Part shown: in pieces, positions 1-12,422 of the stretch
Numbering within the stretch: the first letter of the stretch is position 1
How the letters are laid out: each line of letters opens with the position of its first letter
Assembly: GCA_905116865.2 (NCBI GenBank)
Contig: CAJHNH020000844.1
Coordinates: 97,813-161,812 of the forward strand
Direction: 5' to 3'
Source: Candidula unifasciata
Taxonomy: Eukaryota > Mollusca > Gastropoda > Stylommatophora > Geomitridae
DNA length: 64,000 bases
Translations under genes and position numbers: made by a program
Notes under the pieces: model-generated
Database searches by the model: none
Told to the model about the DNA's origin: nothing
Seen by the model: only the letters and a program-made list of their open reading frames with translations

Positions 1-869
1 ACTGTGCTGGATATTTTCGCAGTCGAGGCAAGGCAGCCTTTGAATGTAATAAGAATGAAAAGTTGAAGAAAAAGAGCAAAATTTACGAAACGCAATACAG
101 CTTGGTGTGATCAAATGTATGTACAAGCGTATGAGCGCCTAGTGTCTGTACTACAGACGTGTCTGTATGGTACATTTGAAAATGAATCAAGGAGTTAAGC
201 TTGCTGAAGCACGTCTATGCAGTCTTCTAGCTAAAGATAGGAGATACTATAACCAAGTCCTCATAGAAACAGTCAGAAGAGGTACCTCGGACTGGCTGCT
301 GCATCGGAGGACTAAGCATGCATGGGGATGCCCAATGTGCAAAGACGTTGATTTTGATAACATAACATGAAGGTAATGTTGACATGGTCTACTTCGTCAG
401 ACTGGTTCGATCTATCTCATCGGAACGGTTAACCGCCTGCTGAAGGCGTCGCACTAAGCACGAACTCCGTTGATGCATCGATATTCCCATAGGATCTCTT
501 AAGTGTCTGCACTCGTGCATTAAACAGGCATCCGTGAATGGACTATGTTCCTTCAGATCACAAGGCACAAGGCTTTAGAACCAGAATAAACTTCATTAGG
601 GCTGACAAGCCAAGACATCGTGGCACATCTACATCGTCAACCGGGTAGGACTGTTGGGTTCACAATGGCAGTACTTAAGTAGCCGATTTATTTATTTTAA
701 ATATCCAGAAACCATGAGTTGTTAACCTTTTGGCTCGGTACTATAGATATCGTAATCCTTCGACCTTGATTCCGTGATAGGTACCGTGGTTTTTCTGCTG
801 ACCCCCAGACGTGAAACCGGACAACGAGGAGTTCGTCACCCGGTCGCCGCGCAGTCAGGTATAACCTTG
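1..869. other. No recognisable gene
   Basis: I see no coding pattern, RNA gene or clear repeat here. The short ORF at 167-370 has no recognisable motif. The right part (about 690-869) may be the outer end of the dispersed repeat that follows. Confidence 0.4.
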
Positions 870-1660
870 GTAATCTTGGTAATCTTAGTTTCAACTTCAT
901 AGCAACCGGGTCACCCCATAGTTGCTCCGCTCCTGAGCCAACGAAAACCACACAGAATGTTAATCCCAGTCCCTTGTCGAAGGATTGACAGACTGCTGTC
1001 TCAACATATACACTAGCATACATCATCATCATCAGGTGCTTTGCCGACTGGCGTGGGCGATCATGCCTCTCCATAATCTGCGATCTCCTGCAGCATGTAT
1101 CAGCTTGTGTACCGACACACCTCCATCCCATGCCACAAGACCGTCAAGAATCTTCTCTGGCTGTCTTCCTCTATCCCTCCTTCCACATATCTTTACAGTG
1201 GTCACAACAAGTTCAATTTTTCTTACTCTCATAACATGGTCGAAAAATGATGACTGTCTCCATCTGATGTCTGTGATAAGTTGTCTTCGGACTCCCGCCT
1301 TTATCAAAGCCTCTTGGGTGCTCTTCCACTAGCATACACACCCATTAAAACAGACAGAAGCCATCAGAATTACTGACGCAAACAGTCCGACATTAGAAAT
1401 GCAGTTTATCATCGACGGTAGCAGAAGTTACCAACAGATCAGCAGAGGTAAATGCGATCAATTTTACTCACATAAGGGCACCACCAATATTGCGACGACA
1501 GGTCACACGCCATTTTCTAAATCTCCAATTCACAACACCGCGTTGGTTAAAGTCTAGAAACATTCAAAATGAAATCCGCAGCTCACAGTGTTGCACCATG
1601 CACCAGCTCAGTAACTTGTCGACGAAACTATATCCTTTCAGTCTACAAATGAAGCAAAAT
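870..1660 (-). repeat. Dispersed repeat, probably old non-LTR element (copy 1)
   Basis: Read on the minus strand, 1340-1660 and 870-1010 align in order with 40790-41400 on the plus strand. Shared words include TCATTTGGAATG-like, ATTGATCGCAT and GAACTGCATTTCTAATGTC. The copy is interrupted by the retrotransposon end at 1023-1326, which accounts for the gap in the alignment. Its 41-kb relative is followed by decayed retrotransposon coding sequence, so this is probably part of a larger non-LTR element. No intact frame remains. Confidence 0.6.
1023..1326 (-). mobile_element. 5'-truncated non-LTR retrotransposon end with 12-bp target duplication
   Basis: The minus strand encodes the C-terminal tail of a reverse-transcriptase polyprotein (SSFFDHVMR, then RDRGRQPEKILDGLVAW and GDRRLWRGMIAHASRQ). 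It is nearly the same as the tail encoded at 38226-38564, so the two are one family. Its 3' end is a short (ATG)n tail, seen as tcatcatcatca on the plus strand. The 12-mer CACTAGCATACA lies at 1011-1022 and again at 1327-1338, a perfect target-site duplication. Only the last ~300 bp were inserted, as expected of incomplete reverse transcription. Confidence 0.85.
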
Positions 1661-1789
1661 TGCAACGACCACCGTCCGGCAGAAGTAAAAAGATCCCCCC
1701 AAAAAATGGCCGCGACTCAAAACTGACCATGCCTAGAAGACCCAACTGAGCTGACATTATGTTGCCGATACTGGATGTACAGACTATCT

Positions 1790-2010
1790 GGAATTGGTCC
1801 TGGTGGTTAGTTTGAGGAGCGGCTGGTCGAGCGGGTACAATTTGAGACCCAGGTTCAACCCCAGTAAGGTGATGGAGTTTTTTTTATCAGGGGCGAAATA
1901 ATGGCAAAATACAGGGCACAATTAAACATTCTAACCTGTACAGTCTATGACCCTAAATCTTCAAGCTCACGACCCTCTGTCTATATCGCCCTAGAAATAT
2001 CTGGTACATA
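1790..2010 (+). repeat. tRNA-derived SINE-E
   Basis: A tRNA-like head (GCTGGTCGAGCGGGTAC, then box-B-like GGTTCAACCCC at about 1854) is followed by a body resembling 44160-44340: a T-run, TCAGGG.CGAAATAA, CCTGTACAGTC and TCAAGCTCACGACCC. It is too diverged to be a tRNA gene. Confidence 0.55.
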
Positions 2011-2104
2011 CCGACAGTAGCCACAGTTTTGACAGTTCATCATCCAGAATCCTACTCTTGAGGACACAAGCATTTTCAGACCTTAAGGTAGTAGTAGCTC
2101 ACAG

Positions 2105-2830
2105 AAGGAAAACAGAGAGACAGACAGAGAGCGTGACAGACACACAGACTGATAGAGAGCCAGACAGAGAGACAGACAGAGAGCGAGACAGACACAAAGA
2201 AAGACCCAAAAAGCTAGACATAGAGACAAACAGAGCGAGACACACAGAGACACAGACAAATAGAGAGACAGATAGAGAGAGACATGCAGAGGACGAGACA
2301 GAGAGAGACCGGCAGAGAGCGAGACAGAACCACAGACAGAGAGACAGACAGCTAGACAGAAAGACAGACAGAGAGACAGACAGAGAGCGAGATAGAGAAC
2401 GACACAGAAAGACAGACTGAGACACGTAGATCTAGACAGCGCCAGACAGAGAAACAGACAGAGAGACAGACTGAAAGCCAGACATAGAGAGACAGAGAGT
2501 AAGACAGAGACAGACAGTGAGCGAGACAGAGAACGAGACAGAGAGCGAGACAGAGAGACAGACTGAAAGCCAGACAGAGAGAGACAGAGAGCGAGACAGA
2601 GACAGACATAGAGACAGACAGAGAGACAGACTGAGAGCCCGACCGAGAGAGACAGAGAGCGAGACAGAGACAGAGAGGGAGACAGAGAACGAATCAGAGA
2701 GCGAGGCAGAGAGACAAACTGAGAGCCAGACAGAGAGAGAGACACACAGTGAGATAGAGACAGACAGAGACAGACAAAGAGACAGACATAGAGCGAGTGA
2801 GAGACTAAGAGTCAGACAGAGAAAGAAACA
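2105..2830. repeat. Degenerate (GACA)/(GAGA) tandem tract
   Basis: About 720 bp built from GACAGA, GAGA and GACACA words with no fixed longer period. Because the tract almost lacks stop codons, it gives long Arg/Glu/Thr/Asp-rich frames on the plus strand and Ser/Leu/Cys/Val-rich ones on the minus strand. These are artefacts of composition, not proteins. Confidence 0.9.
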
Positions 2831-2839
2831 GAACGTAGA

Positions 2840-3240
2840 TTTCAAAGCTTTACCTGCCTAGGAAATCAGGCAACACAAACATACAACTTTGTTTAGCCAT
2901 TACGGGTACTCCTTTTATAACCTGTTTGAAGGTTCACTGGGGGTATCTGGATTTTGTCCTTTTGGATTGACAGCCAAGATGCAGATCTTCGTGTGGATGT
3001 CAAACCTTCAGAAAGCAGAGTGGGAGGGGTGGAAGAAGGAAGAATGTATACATAAAACTCCTCAGTATATGGAAACATGACTGGTACAGTTATATTTACC
3101 ATGTTCACATCCCCAGTGACATGAAAGGGGTCATTGAATAATCTGTTTCTAGATAGATTCCATACGTCACAGAGACATTTTCTTACTTTTATACTATAAA
3201 CACAATACTTGTCAGAGTCTTGAGTTTGCATTATGGTACT
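2840..3240. other. Unique-looking spacer, no gene seen
   Basis: Ordinary AT-rich sequence between two tandem arrays. The short ORFs on both strands have no recognisable motif. Confidence 0.4.
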
Positions 3241-4680
3241 TTTATTTCCATGTACTCATTATAACATAAGATCCCTTATTTCGTCCTTTTCTATATACTC
3301 AGCAAGTCTCATTTGCCCAGTTTCTATATGCTCGTTATAACCAGTGATTCCTTATTTCGTCATTTTCTATATACTCAGTATGAGCCGCAGTCCCTTATTT
3401 TCTCATTTTCCATATACTCATGACATCTTGCGGTCTGTTATTTCCTAATTTTCTATATGCTATATGCTATATGTATTCCTTCACTTTCTCATTTCTCATA
3501 TAGTCAGTATGTCTTATACTCCACCCCCATCCCCTTTTTTTTCCCTTTTACCAATATTCTCAAAATGTTTCATTATCCTTTATTTCCCAATTTTCCATAT
3601 ACTTATTAATTATGCCTCATAGTTGTTTGTTTTCTCATTTTACATATACTGAGCATTCCCCATCTATTACATACTCAGTATGTCTCATAGTCTTTTATTT
3701 CCTTAATGTGTATATGCTCAGGATATCTCGTAGTCTTTTAAATTCTCATTTTACATATAATCAGTAGGCCTAACACTCCTATTTTCTCTCTCTTGTGTTT
3801 TCCATATCCACAGAATGCCTCCTAGTTCTTTATTAATTCATTTACCTTAGACTCAGTCTGTCCTCTATTTCCTCATTTTGCAGATATTCAGTAAGCCTCG
3901 TGGTCCTGTATTTCCTCATTTTGCAGATATTCAGTAAGCCTCGTGGTACTGTATTTCCTCATTTTGCAGATATTCAGTAAGCCTCGTAGTCCTGTATTTC
4001 CTCATTTTGCAGATATTCAGTAAGCCCCGTGGTCCTGTATTTCCTCATTTTGCAGATAGTAAGCCTCGTGGTACTGTATTTCCTCATTTTGCAGATAGTA
4101 TGCCTCGTGGTACTGTATTTCCTCATTTTGCAGATACCCAGTATGCCCCGTGGTCCTGTATTTCCTCATTTTGCAGATATTCAGTAAGCCTCGTGGTACT
4201 GTATTTCCTCATTTTGCAGATATTCAGTAAGCCTCGTGGTACTGTATTACCTCATTTTGCAGATACCCAGTATGCCTCGTGGTACTGTATTTCCTCATTT
4301 TGCAGATACCCAGTAAGCCTCGTGGTCCTGTATTTCCTCATTTTGCAGATAGTATGCCCGGTGGTCCTGTATTTCCTCATTTTGCAGATACCCAGTAAGC
4401 CTCGTGGTCCTGTATTTCCTCATTTTGCAGAGACCCAGTAAGCCCCGTGGTACTGAATTTCCTCATTTTGCAGATACCCAGTATGCCCCGTGGTACTGTA
4501 TTTCCTCATTTTGCAGATACCCAGTTAGCCCCGTGGTACTGAATTTCCTCATTTTGCAGATACCCAGTATGCTTCGTGGTCATGTATTTCCTCATTTTGC
4601 AGATACTCAGTATGCCACATGATCCTTGTTTTTGTTTCTCTTTCTACTGAGTATGTCTTATGGTTCTTCTATTACTTTGT
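3240..4680. repeat. 43-bp minisatellite with diverged edges
   Basis: The core at about 3860-4620 is a near-perfect array of 43-bp units (TTTCCTCATTTTGCAG followed by ATATTCAGTAAGCCTCGTGG), with some 36-bp variants that lack seven bases after GCAGAT. To the left (3240-3860) the same unit is recognisable but strongly diverged (TTTCTCATTTTCCATATACTCAGTATG), so the array is old at its edge and homogenised in its centre. The 144-aa plus-strand frame here is a by-product. Confidence 0.92.
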
Positions 4681-4689
4681 TTTCTAACT

Positions 4690-5540
4690 ACTTACTACTT
4701 ATCAGTGTCATTGACTTCACTACATACAATTATCTGCTGTGAGCGAATGAGCACTTAAAAACGTACAAAATGCAATGATGCATTTTCATTAACCAATAAC
4801 GAACGTCCGAGTGTGCAAGTATGCATATAGTTGCCTCATTTCAGCTGGGGAATGCATGCACCTCGGTGCACTTTCGTCTGGTTGCATTCACGTCTCCAAA
4901 CCCCACATGACCTTTCCACTACATTATGACGTGTCTGTTTAAACCAGACTAAATGATTCTAGGCTGGGATAGAATAAATGAACACCTCAATTGCCCAATC
5001 TCTCAGTTATCTAATTTCAGAAATCAATAGTTACTGCACATTCATTCAGTGATGAACAACAGGGGTTGTTTGATTGTCGTGTAGTTGTCTGAAGCATTTT
5101 CAATCAAGAAAAGATAACATTATGAGAGGCAGCCTTTGTTTCGAGTCTGTGACAAGGTATATTGGATGTCATCCAAAACTCTCTTTGTCTGCTATCTGTG
5201 CGGTTATCGCCACCTGAGCGACGTGAAAAATAACTGGATAATGTCACAGACTGGTTTATGTTGACTCGGCCGAATAGTTGCGGTTCGGGCCTACTACGAA
5301 TAGTAGTTACCTTACACCCGCTTTTGCATACACGGCCTTAATACTGACAACATGGAACGATTAGTTTTGTTGAAAGCTGATGCAGCTTTCATGCATTAAC
5401 TAAGCTGTCAGTGACAATTTCCAAGTTTCGTTACTTGTTATATATAATACTTGGGATTCTTTCATTCCTAGTTATTAGTTACCACAGAATGACTGAGGGA
5501 TGCAAAACATAAAATGTTTTTAAATGCTTACTATTCTGTA
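4690..5540. other. No gene; short palindromic repeat fragment
   Basis: AT-rich sequence with no coding pattern. At about 5268-5330 the words GGCCGAATAGTTG, GGTTCGGGCC and TACGAATAGTAG look like a fragment of the CGAATA palindromic repeat better seen at 6330 and 38126. Confidence 0.4.
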
Positions 5541-5554
5541 CGAATACTAACTAG

Positions 5555-6235
5555 ACACGGAAAGAATATAAACTCCGGCCACATCCAAGTCGATTATATG
5601 AAAATCAAACGAACGGAAACATGTAAGTACTTGGGTGCAAAACTTCAACTGCTCCAACATGCTGAGAGAAGAAATACAATCTAGAATGCAATCTAGAAAT
5701 AAAGTATGCTATGCCCTTCAACATCTGCTAAAGTCAAAGTGTCTGTCTCGCAACACCAAGATCAAAATATATAAAACGTTTATAAGACCAGTCGTTTTAT
5801 ATGGCTCTAAAACTTGAAGCAGAAATAAAAAAGATGAGGCCTTATTACAGGATTTTCGAAAAAATCCTTACGACAAATCTTTGGACCCATCAAAGATGCT
5901 AACAGCGGGGAATGGTGAGAAGCAACAACGTAACACATAATCTGTTTAAATCAATACTGATCACTGGCATCATGAGAGCTAACAGACTAAAATGGTTGAG
6001 GCAGATTGAAAGAATGTCAGATGACAGAGAAATAAAAACTGTATAAGCCTGAGAGAGGAATGGGCGTAGACCACGAGCAGACAAAAAAGAAGATTGAGAG
6101 ATAATGTCCAGCCAGACCTGCAAACAACTGATGTTACAAATTGTGAAGATAAGGCCAGTCAGAGAGATGAATGGAGACGAGTGATATCTGCAGCAGTAAA
6201 CCTCAAGGGCTCAGAATGCTAAAGAAGAAGATGAC
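5555..6235 (+). mobile_element. Non-LTR retrotransposon C-terminal fragment
   Basis: Broken frames give the typical end of a reverse-transcriptase polyprotein. First comes TCKYLGAKLQ. Then follows a stretch ending FIRPVVLYGSKT (5635-5817). Then comes IMRANRLKWLRQIERMSDD (about 5965-6030), and finally a DEWRRVISAAVNLKGSEC-type ending at about 6170-6220. Stops and frameshifts break it, so it is dead. The 3' end runs into an AAGAAGAAG tail. Confidence 0.8.
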
Positions 6236-6295
6236 TATTCTGTGCTACTTTATGTGAAGTAAAAGTTCAGCGTACATTTGACATTATGAATGTGT

Positions 6296-6640
6296 TTTTT
6301 TTTTTTTTTTTTAGATATATTTTATACATAATACCATTCGTATTCGTATTCGTAATCCGCAGAATAGTTGGTCCCGTTATTCGTATTCGGCAGAATAGTA
6401 AAAATCACTATTCGGTACAGGCCGAATACAAATATAAATAAAAATATTTCTAAATATGTAAAATATATAAATATATCAAATATATAAATATGTCAAATAT
6501 ATATAGTATAATAAATTACAATAAAATCTGTCTTAATTGCCTGTTACATGATGGCGATGATGATGATGTTAATGATGATGATGATGATAACGATGAGGAA
6601 AATGACGATAACAGACAACGAGATCTAAAACACAACGCAA
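6296..6640. repeat. Poly-T, CGAATA palindrome repeat and (GAT)n
   Basis: The stretch holds a T-run at 6296-6313. The repeat CATTCGTATTCGTATTCG ... CACTATTCGGTACAGGCCG follows at 6335-6430 and matches 38126-38215. Then comes ATATATA-rich DNA and a (GATGAT)n tract at 6549-6605. No gene. Confidence 0.75.
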
Positions 6641-9390
6641 TCAATCAATCAATCAGGTGCCGTCTCCACAATGAAGGTTGGCTGCAATGGATCTCCAACA
6701 AGCCCTGTCTCTTGCCCTTGATGTACACTCACTCATACTGCTGTTCGTCCATCTTTTGATGTTATCCTCCCACTTGTAACGCTGTTTGCCTTTTGCTCGC
6801 CTACCTTGAACCTTTCCCTCTAGGATGATCTTTACAATACTGTTATGTCTTTTAATGTGGCCAAAATATTTCACTTGTCTCTTTTTTTATTTCACCTAGC
6901 AACTCTCTTTTCATTCCCAATTTCCACAGTGCCTCTGTATTTGATAGCTTTTGTTTCCATGAAATAGGACCTAATCTTCTGTATATCCACATCTCCAAAG
7001 AATTGATACGATTTTCCAGTTGTTTGTTCATTGTCCATGTCTCTGTGCCATACAGTAAGGTTGAGAATACATAACATTTGACAATGCTCATTTTTAATGT
7101 ATTGCTTTTTTCTCTTAATGTCAGTAACTTTTGCATGTTGTTGAAAATATTTTTGGAAATCCCTATTCTTTTCTTGACTTCTGTTTCACTTCCGCCGTCA
7201 CATGTTATTACTTGTCCAAGATATAAGAAATTTTTAACTTGTTCCAATTTCACCCCGTTCACTGTGATATTCATTGTTAGCTGATTATTTTCTTTGCTAA
7301 ATATCATGGTTTTTGTCTTTTTCAAATTTATATCTAATCCTAATTCTGCTCTCCTTCTGTTTACTTGCTCCACTAGGTCTTGTAGCTCATGCTCACTCTC
7401 TGCTAGCAACACTGTGTCGTCAGCATATCTCAGATTGTTTATTATTCTACCATTGATGTGCAGTCCTGGTAATTCTACAATTTCTTTAAAAATGGTTTCT
7501 GTACATAAGTTGAAAAGGCTAGGCGACAGCACACATCCTTGTCTTACTCCTCTCTTGATCTCTATCTGGGGTGAGCAGATGTTGTCATATCTTACTGTTG
7601 CTATAAGTTTCTAATAAGTCTGATATCCTTTCCATCTAGTCCTATGATTTGAAGAGCTGCAATTAGTTGTTCATGTTGCACTCTGTCGAAAGCTTTTTTG
7701 TAATCTATAAAACATGCATAAATATTTTTCTGAACTTCTATATATTTTTCAGTCAGCATCTTTAGACAAATTATGGCCTCTCGAGTACCACTCTTTTTAC
7801 GGAATCCAAATTGCTCTTCAGAAACTTCTTTCTCTATTTTATCTTGAATTCTTGCTTGTATTATCTTCAAGAGTAACTTAGTTACGTGACTCATTAGGCT
7901 AATAGTTCTGTAATCTTCACAATCAACAGCTTTTGATTTCTTGGGTAGTGTGATAAAAACAGATGTTTTCATGTCCCTGGGAATGTACCCATAGTTATAA
8001 ATGTCATTGCATATTTCTGTGATAGTATCAATTCCAAAAGTAGATAATGATTTTAACATTTCTGCAGTTATGTTGTCTGGACCTGCAGCTTTTCCCTGCT
8101 TCACCTGATTAATGGCTTTCTCTACTTCAGACTTTAATATGTTTGGTCCCTCTTGAATATTATGGATTGGCGGTTTGTCACCTCTGTTGTCCCAAAACAG
8201 GTCTTCTGTGTATTCAGTCCATCTTTTTATTATATCTTTCTTATCAACAATAATTTGTCCATCCTTCCCCCTAATACACCCATTTCCTGTTAAATGTTTT
8301 TCCTTGTTTGTAAGTTTTCTTATATTTGCATGTATTTCCTTGGTTCTGTGTTTTATTTCAAGATCCTCTATTTCTTTGCATTTTAACTGAATCCATGTTT
8401 CCTTTGCAGTTCTACACATATTTCGTATTTCTTTGTCTATTAATGAATATTCTGGAGTGTTTTTTGCTTTCTTCCTTTGTGACATTTTGTTAATAATTTC
8501 CTCAGTCATCCATACTTGATTTTTCTTTTTTTTTCTTTCACTGGTAAGATGGCATTAGCTGTTTCTATACTAGTTATGAAACATTCCCATTTTGTATTAG
8601 TTTTGTCCTCTGGATTCTCCCGTCGATATTGTTCCATGCTTTCTCCACTAGGTACTGCTGGCTTATTTCTGGCTGTTTCAAAGCTGATATGTCTATGTGG
8701 GGTGACCTTTGCGTTTTTATTTCTGCTTTTTAAAGTTTAATTTGTATTTTTAATTACCACAGGGTTGTGATCTGAATTTATATCCGCACCTGGGTATGTT
8801 TTGGCGTTCTTTATGTTGTTTTTGAATCTGTCTCTAATCATTACATAGTCAATTTGGTTTCTATTTTCATCTCCTGGACTCTTCCACGTAAACAGTTTTC
8901 TAGGTGGATGTTGAAAAAATGTATAACAGATAATGAGTTGTTCTCTTCGCAAAACTGTATCAATCTGTCTCCTCTGTCATTCCTTGATCCCATGCCAAAT
9001 TGCCCTACAATATGTTTGTGCTTCCTTTTTCCCCACTTTTGCATTCAGGTCTCCCATAACTATTAAGACCTCTGAGGCACTTTAGTTTGTTCTGTTCCAT
9101 AATGTCTTCAAGCTGATCATCACTGTAGTCAAAAATCTGTATAAATTGCATATATGGTCTTGCCTTGATCTTGATCAATTTAACCCTGTTATTGTGAGCC
9201 CAGAACCAGAAATAAACAGTCAAATTTATCATGACTTACTCCACGTTCATGATGTTCTCCTCCACATTTAAATATGTAATCAACTCTCTTTAGGAGGAGC
9301 TTCTCTTTTTCTGATACTTTTCTAAATTCATATGCTTTGTCAGGAATTGTGCCCTTTCCTACTTGATATAACGTTCTAACAATTGCCAAT
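6640..9390 (-). mobile_element. Near full-length non-LTR retrotransposon (endonuclease + RT), degenerate
   Basis: Minus-strand frames appear in the correct 5'-3' order. First are endonuclease pieces: GEHHERGVSH (about 9270), GSRNDRGDRLIQFCEENN (about 8950) and the C-terminal RNQIDYVMI...GADINSDHNPVV at 8737-8870. RT follows at 7601-8509 (EEQFGFRKKSGTREA; CFIDYKKAFDRVQHEQL), then the catalytic LRYADDTVLLAES near 7400-7440 and the thumb/C-terminal part (LYGTETWTMNKQ). A KYFGHIKRHNSIVK tail follows at 6653-6874. The 302-aa and 226-aa pieces are split by a frameshift near 7530-7610, and the endonuclease has several more. The 3' end is a (GATT)n-like tail at 6640-6655. RTE-like layout is my best guess for the clade. 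RNA is copied into DNA at the target by target-primed reverse transcription; this copy is inactive. Confidence 0.93.
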
Positions 9391-10190
9391 AACGAGACAT
9401 CTCTTTCTACTTTTCAGATATGCGTTGTCAGAATGTGCCCTTTCAGAACCTAGTCAACAGAGGATTTGTCTCTTCCCTGTTTGTATTTATAGCAGGCATT
9501 ACTCCAGGGAGCCAAGATGTGCCTGCATCGCTTTTTCTAACTTGTTGTGCTTCCATTACTGTCTTTGAGTGCTACGTGGTAAGGTCCCAATCTTTTCCAC
9601 GATGGCCAGCCATGTTTTCCTTCCTGTCCCAACACGCCTCATGTGTGCCACACACTTTGCTGTTTCGCTTTGCAAGCCGTTGATCTATATAATTAGATTC
9701 TTCCGCCTTGCTTACCGTCCCAGTCTTTGTGTACTAGGGATGGGCATCTCCCTTAGTTGGATATTACTCCCACTTCACTCATGTAGTTTAGCCAGTCAGC
9801 CAAGACTGTTGCCCGTGGTGTGGCCACCGCCGTACACAAGCGGTATTCGTGGAGCCATACATGAGCTAGGTAAAGAGATGAGAACCAAATAGGATCCTGG
9901 ACTATCCATACGGATACGCAATAGAACTCCAAAATACCACATCCAGTGCAACTGTAGGCATGGACGGAGTCACATAAATAACTTTGGAACTCATGGAATT
10001 GGGGAACATGTTATTGGGCGAGTTAGGGGGGGGGGGGTAATGGGGCATTTAATGCCTTAGATACTTTAACAGAAATGGATGTAGCGTTTCAATGTGCCTA
10101 AGCTCTCTGGTCCCCGCGCTCCTGACTTGTCCACTTGAATCGGATATTTGGCATGTGCAGTTGAGATCTAAACATTTGAGTTCAAAGATC
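9391..10190. other. No gene seen; possible 5' part of the retroelement
   Basis: The first ~300 bp could be the 5' region of the adjacent element, but I find no motif. A G-run lies at about 10025-10038. Confidence 0.35.
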
Positions 10191-10680
10191 AAAGATCTCA
10201 AACAGCCTTAAAAGTCTGTGGTTAAGCTTCAGCAAGGAGATCAAAATTAGAATGTTGAGAGCATGCATCTTCCCTGTAGCAACATACGGATGTGAGCCGT
10301 GGACTATCTCCCAGGCCTTACGAAAGAGAAAAGAGGCTTTTGGGCGTAAATGCTATAGGAAGATTCTCAGAATATCTTGGACAAAGAAGAGGAGAAATAC
10401 TGTATCTTGAAAGATCTCAACATCAAGGAAGATTGACTAATAGACAGCATCCTGTCCCGGAAGCTGAAGTATTTTGGTCATATCAAGCGCCATGACGGAT
10501 TGGAAACATTAATAGCAGAGGGCATGGTACCAGGATGGAGGGGCAGGGGCCGACCAACACGAAGAGGACTCCTTGAGTATGAAAGTATATGAGGTGGGAG
10601 TGCTGGCAAGAGACCAAGTTTCTTTCAGGCAGACCGTGATGAGAGCGACAATCAGTGACCTTTCTATTCTAAGGAAATCT
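10190..10680 (+). mobile_element. Non-LTR retrotransposon C-terminal fragment
   Basis: With frame changes the plus strand reads EIKIRMLRACIFPVATYGCE PWTIS, then CYRKILRISWTKKRRNT, then SRKLKYFGHIKRHDG (about 10455-10500) and RGRGRPTRR. This is the standard end of an RT polyprotein. The tail KYFGHIKRH is shared with the 6.6-9.4-kb element, so they are related. Several frameshifts; dead. Confidence 0.85.
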
Positions 10681-10725
10681 CTAAAATATTCTTAGTCTCA
10701 CAAATAGTAACACAAAAACCCGACT

Positions 10726-10832
<107 letters not shown>

Positions 10833-11149
10833 GGTGTCTTTGTGTATGTTATCGGGCATGTGCATGCATAAACAAAATAATTGTTTCTATAAAAATCTCA
10901 ACTTCTCTATTTATCCTTCCTTTTCCCCTGCTGCTAGCAAGAAATGTTCATGATGTGTTGATAACTTTCGTGACCTCGTGGACAAAGGCTTTTACGGGTC
11001 CAGAGGCGAAAATTTGGCGTCGATGATTCCAAACGTTCATTATCGAATACTTTCTTAAGCAGATTTTGCCTCACTTATAAATTTTTTTTTTTTTTTTTTT
11101 GAAATTGCGTAAATTTGTTTTTGCTAGTAGTGAAACCGATGAACCTTTA

Positions 11150-11415
11150 ATTTTTCTTCTTCTTCGCGTTCACCGGCTGTAAACTCTGGCGGAAGCTTTC
11201 AGTTGCTTGCCCACTTCTGAACTCTAGTCCTGTTCCAGAAAGAGAGTGTTGCGTGCACATCCGTTTCACACCAATGGTTCTGCCTCTCAGATAGATGTAC
11301 TCCAACTTGGAAGGAAGCTCCCAATTAGTCTACTCCTACGACATTTTTTGGGGCAGGCAAAGGGTCTATTCCTGTTCTCCACCACAATGAGGCCCCACAA
11401 CGCACACGGGAAACT
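11150..11415 (-). repeat. SINE-C copy
   Basis: Member of a ~270-bp dispersed family. On the sense (minus) strand it runs from a CCGTGTGGGTTC-like start through GGGAGCTTCC and GTTTACAGCCGGTGAACGCG into (AAG)n. Matching plus-strand words are TTCTTCGCGTTCACCGGCTG, GGAAGCTCCCAATTAGTC and GGGTCTATTCCTG. Confidence 0.85.
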
Positions 11416-11582
11416 CCTAATTGTAAAGCAGTTAAGTCGCAGCTCACCACCACTAAGCCACCAGCAGCATTACCACTGTTAGCATCAGTATAGGATTGCT
11501 GAGAGACCTACACTGTACCAGGCAATGAAAGGCAGATGAAGAATTGATGCTAAATATTTAGACTATAGCATTCCTTCTCGAC

Positions 11583-11825
11583 AGGTTAGTTGCATATCCT
11601 TTACAGGACGTTGCAGAACCAACCCCAACAGCCCCTGGTTGTTGCGTGGTTTTTCTAGACAAATTTACGTCCAGTAGTTTGCCATTGCTCCTGGACGGTC
11701 GGCTTTCTTGATACCACTGTCGAAACCAACGCAAGGCGCATGGCCTGCAGCTGGGATCGAACCTGGCATCCCGGCATTACGAAGCGTTGGCATCGACTTA
11801 GCCACATAGCCGACCGTTCTCGACA
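11583..11825 (-). repeat. tRNA-derived SINE-B copy
   Basis: The minus strand begins with a tRNA-like head (GGCTAAGTCGATGCC for box A, then GGTTCGATCCC for box B). The body includes AAACTACTGGACGTAAATTT, CCACGCAACAACCAGGGGCT and GGTTCTGCAACGTCCTGTAAA. Close relatives lie at 26345, 46375 and 57166. Confidence 0.9.
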
Positions 11826-12064
11826 GAACAGATAGAAAAGATACGTTCTATAGACAACTCTTAAACCACAGACGAGGGCGATTTCTTCACATCCACAGCA
11901 GCATGAGGCAACTATGACGCTCTACTATCTACAGCAGCATAGGTAAGGGTGCCGCATTAATATCTGCATTCATTCTATGAATTATCTCTTTTATCAGGCT
12001 GGGTTAAAAGCCAGAACTACAGAGATCAGGGAATTGAAAATTAACATTTCTACTGCACCCATAT

Positions 12065-12390
12065 TGTTGTAGTCTTCTTCTTCTTCTTTTTCTTCTTCTT
12101 CTTCTTTTTCTCTTCTTTCTTTCTTTCTTCTTCTTCTTCTTCTTCTTCTTCTTCTTCTTCTTCTTCTTCTTCTTCTTCTTCTTCTTCTTCTTCTTCTTCT
12201 TCTTCTTCTTCTTCTTCTTCTTCTTCTTCTTCTTCTTTTTCTTCTTCTTTTTTCTTCTTTTTCTTCTTCTTTTTCTTCTTCTTTTTCTTCTTTTTCTTCT
12301 TCTTCTTCTTCTTCTTCTTCTTCTTCTTCTTCTTCTTCTTCTTCTTCTTCTTCTTCTTCTTCTTTTTCTTCTTCTTCTTCTTTTTCTTCT

Positions 12391-12422
<32 letters not shown>

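Noticed and set aside
697..1332. Overlapping ORFs of 115 and 144 aa
   Set aside because: Shadows of the retrotransposon tail and of an older repeat.
2058..2861. Long Arg/Glu or Ser/Leu frames on both strands
   Set aside because: Direct product of the (GACA)/(GAGA) tract; no start context, domain or codon bias.
3240..4680. CRISPR array
   Set aside because: Units are contiguous with no unique spacers, no cas genes, and the DNA is eukaryotic.
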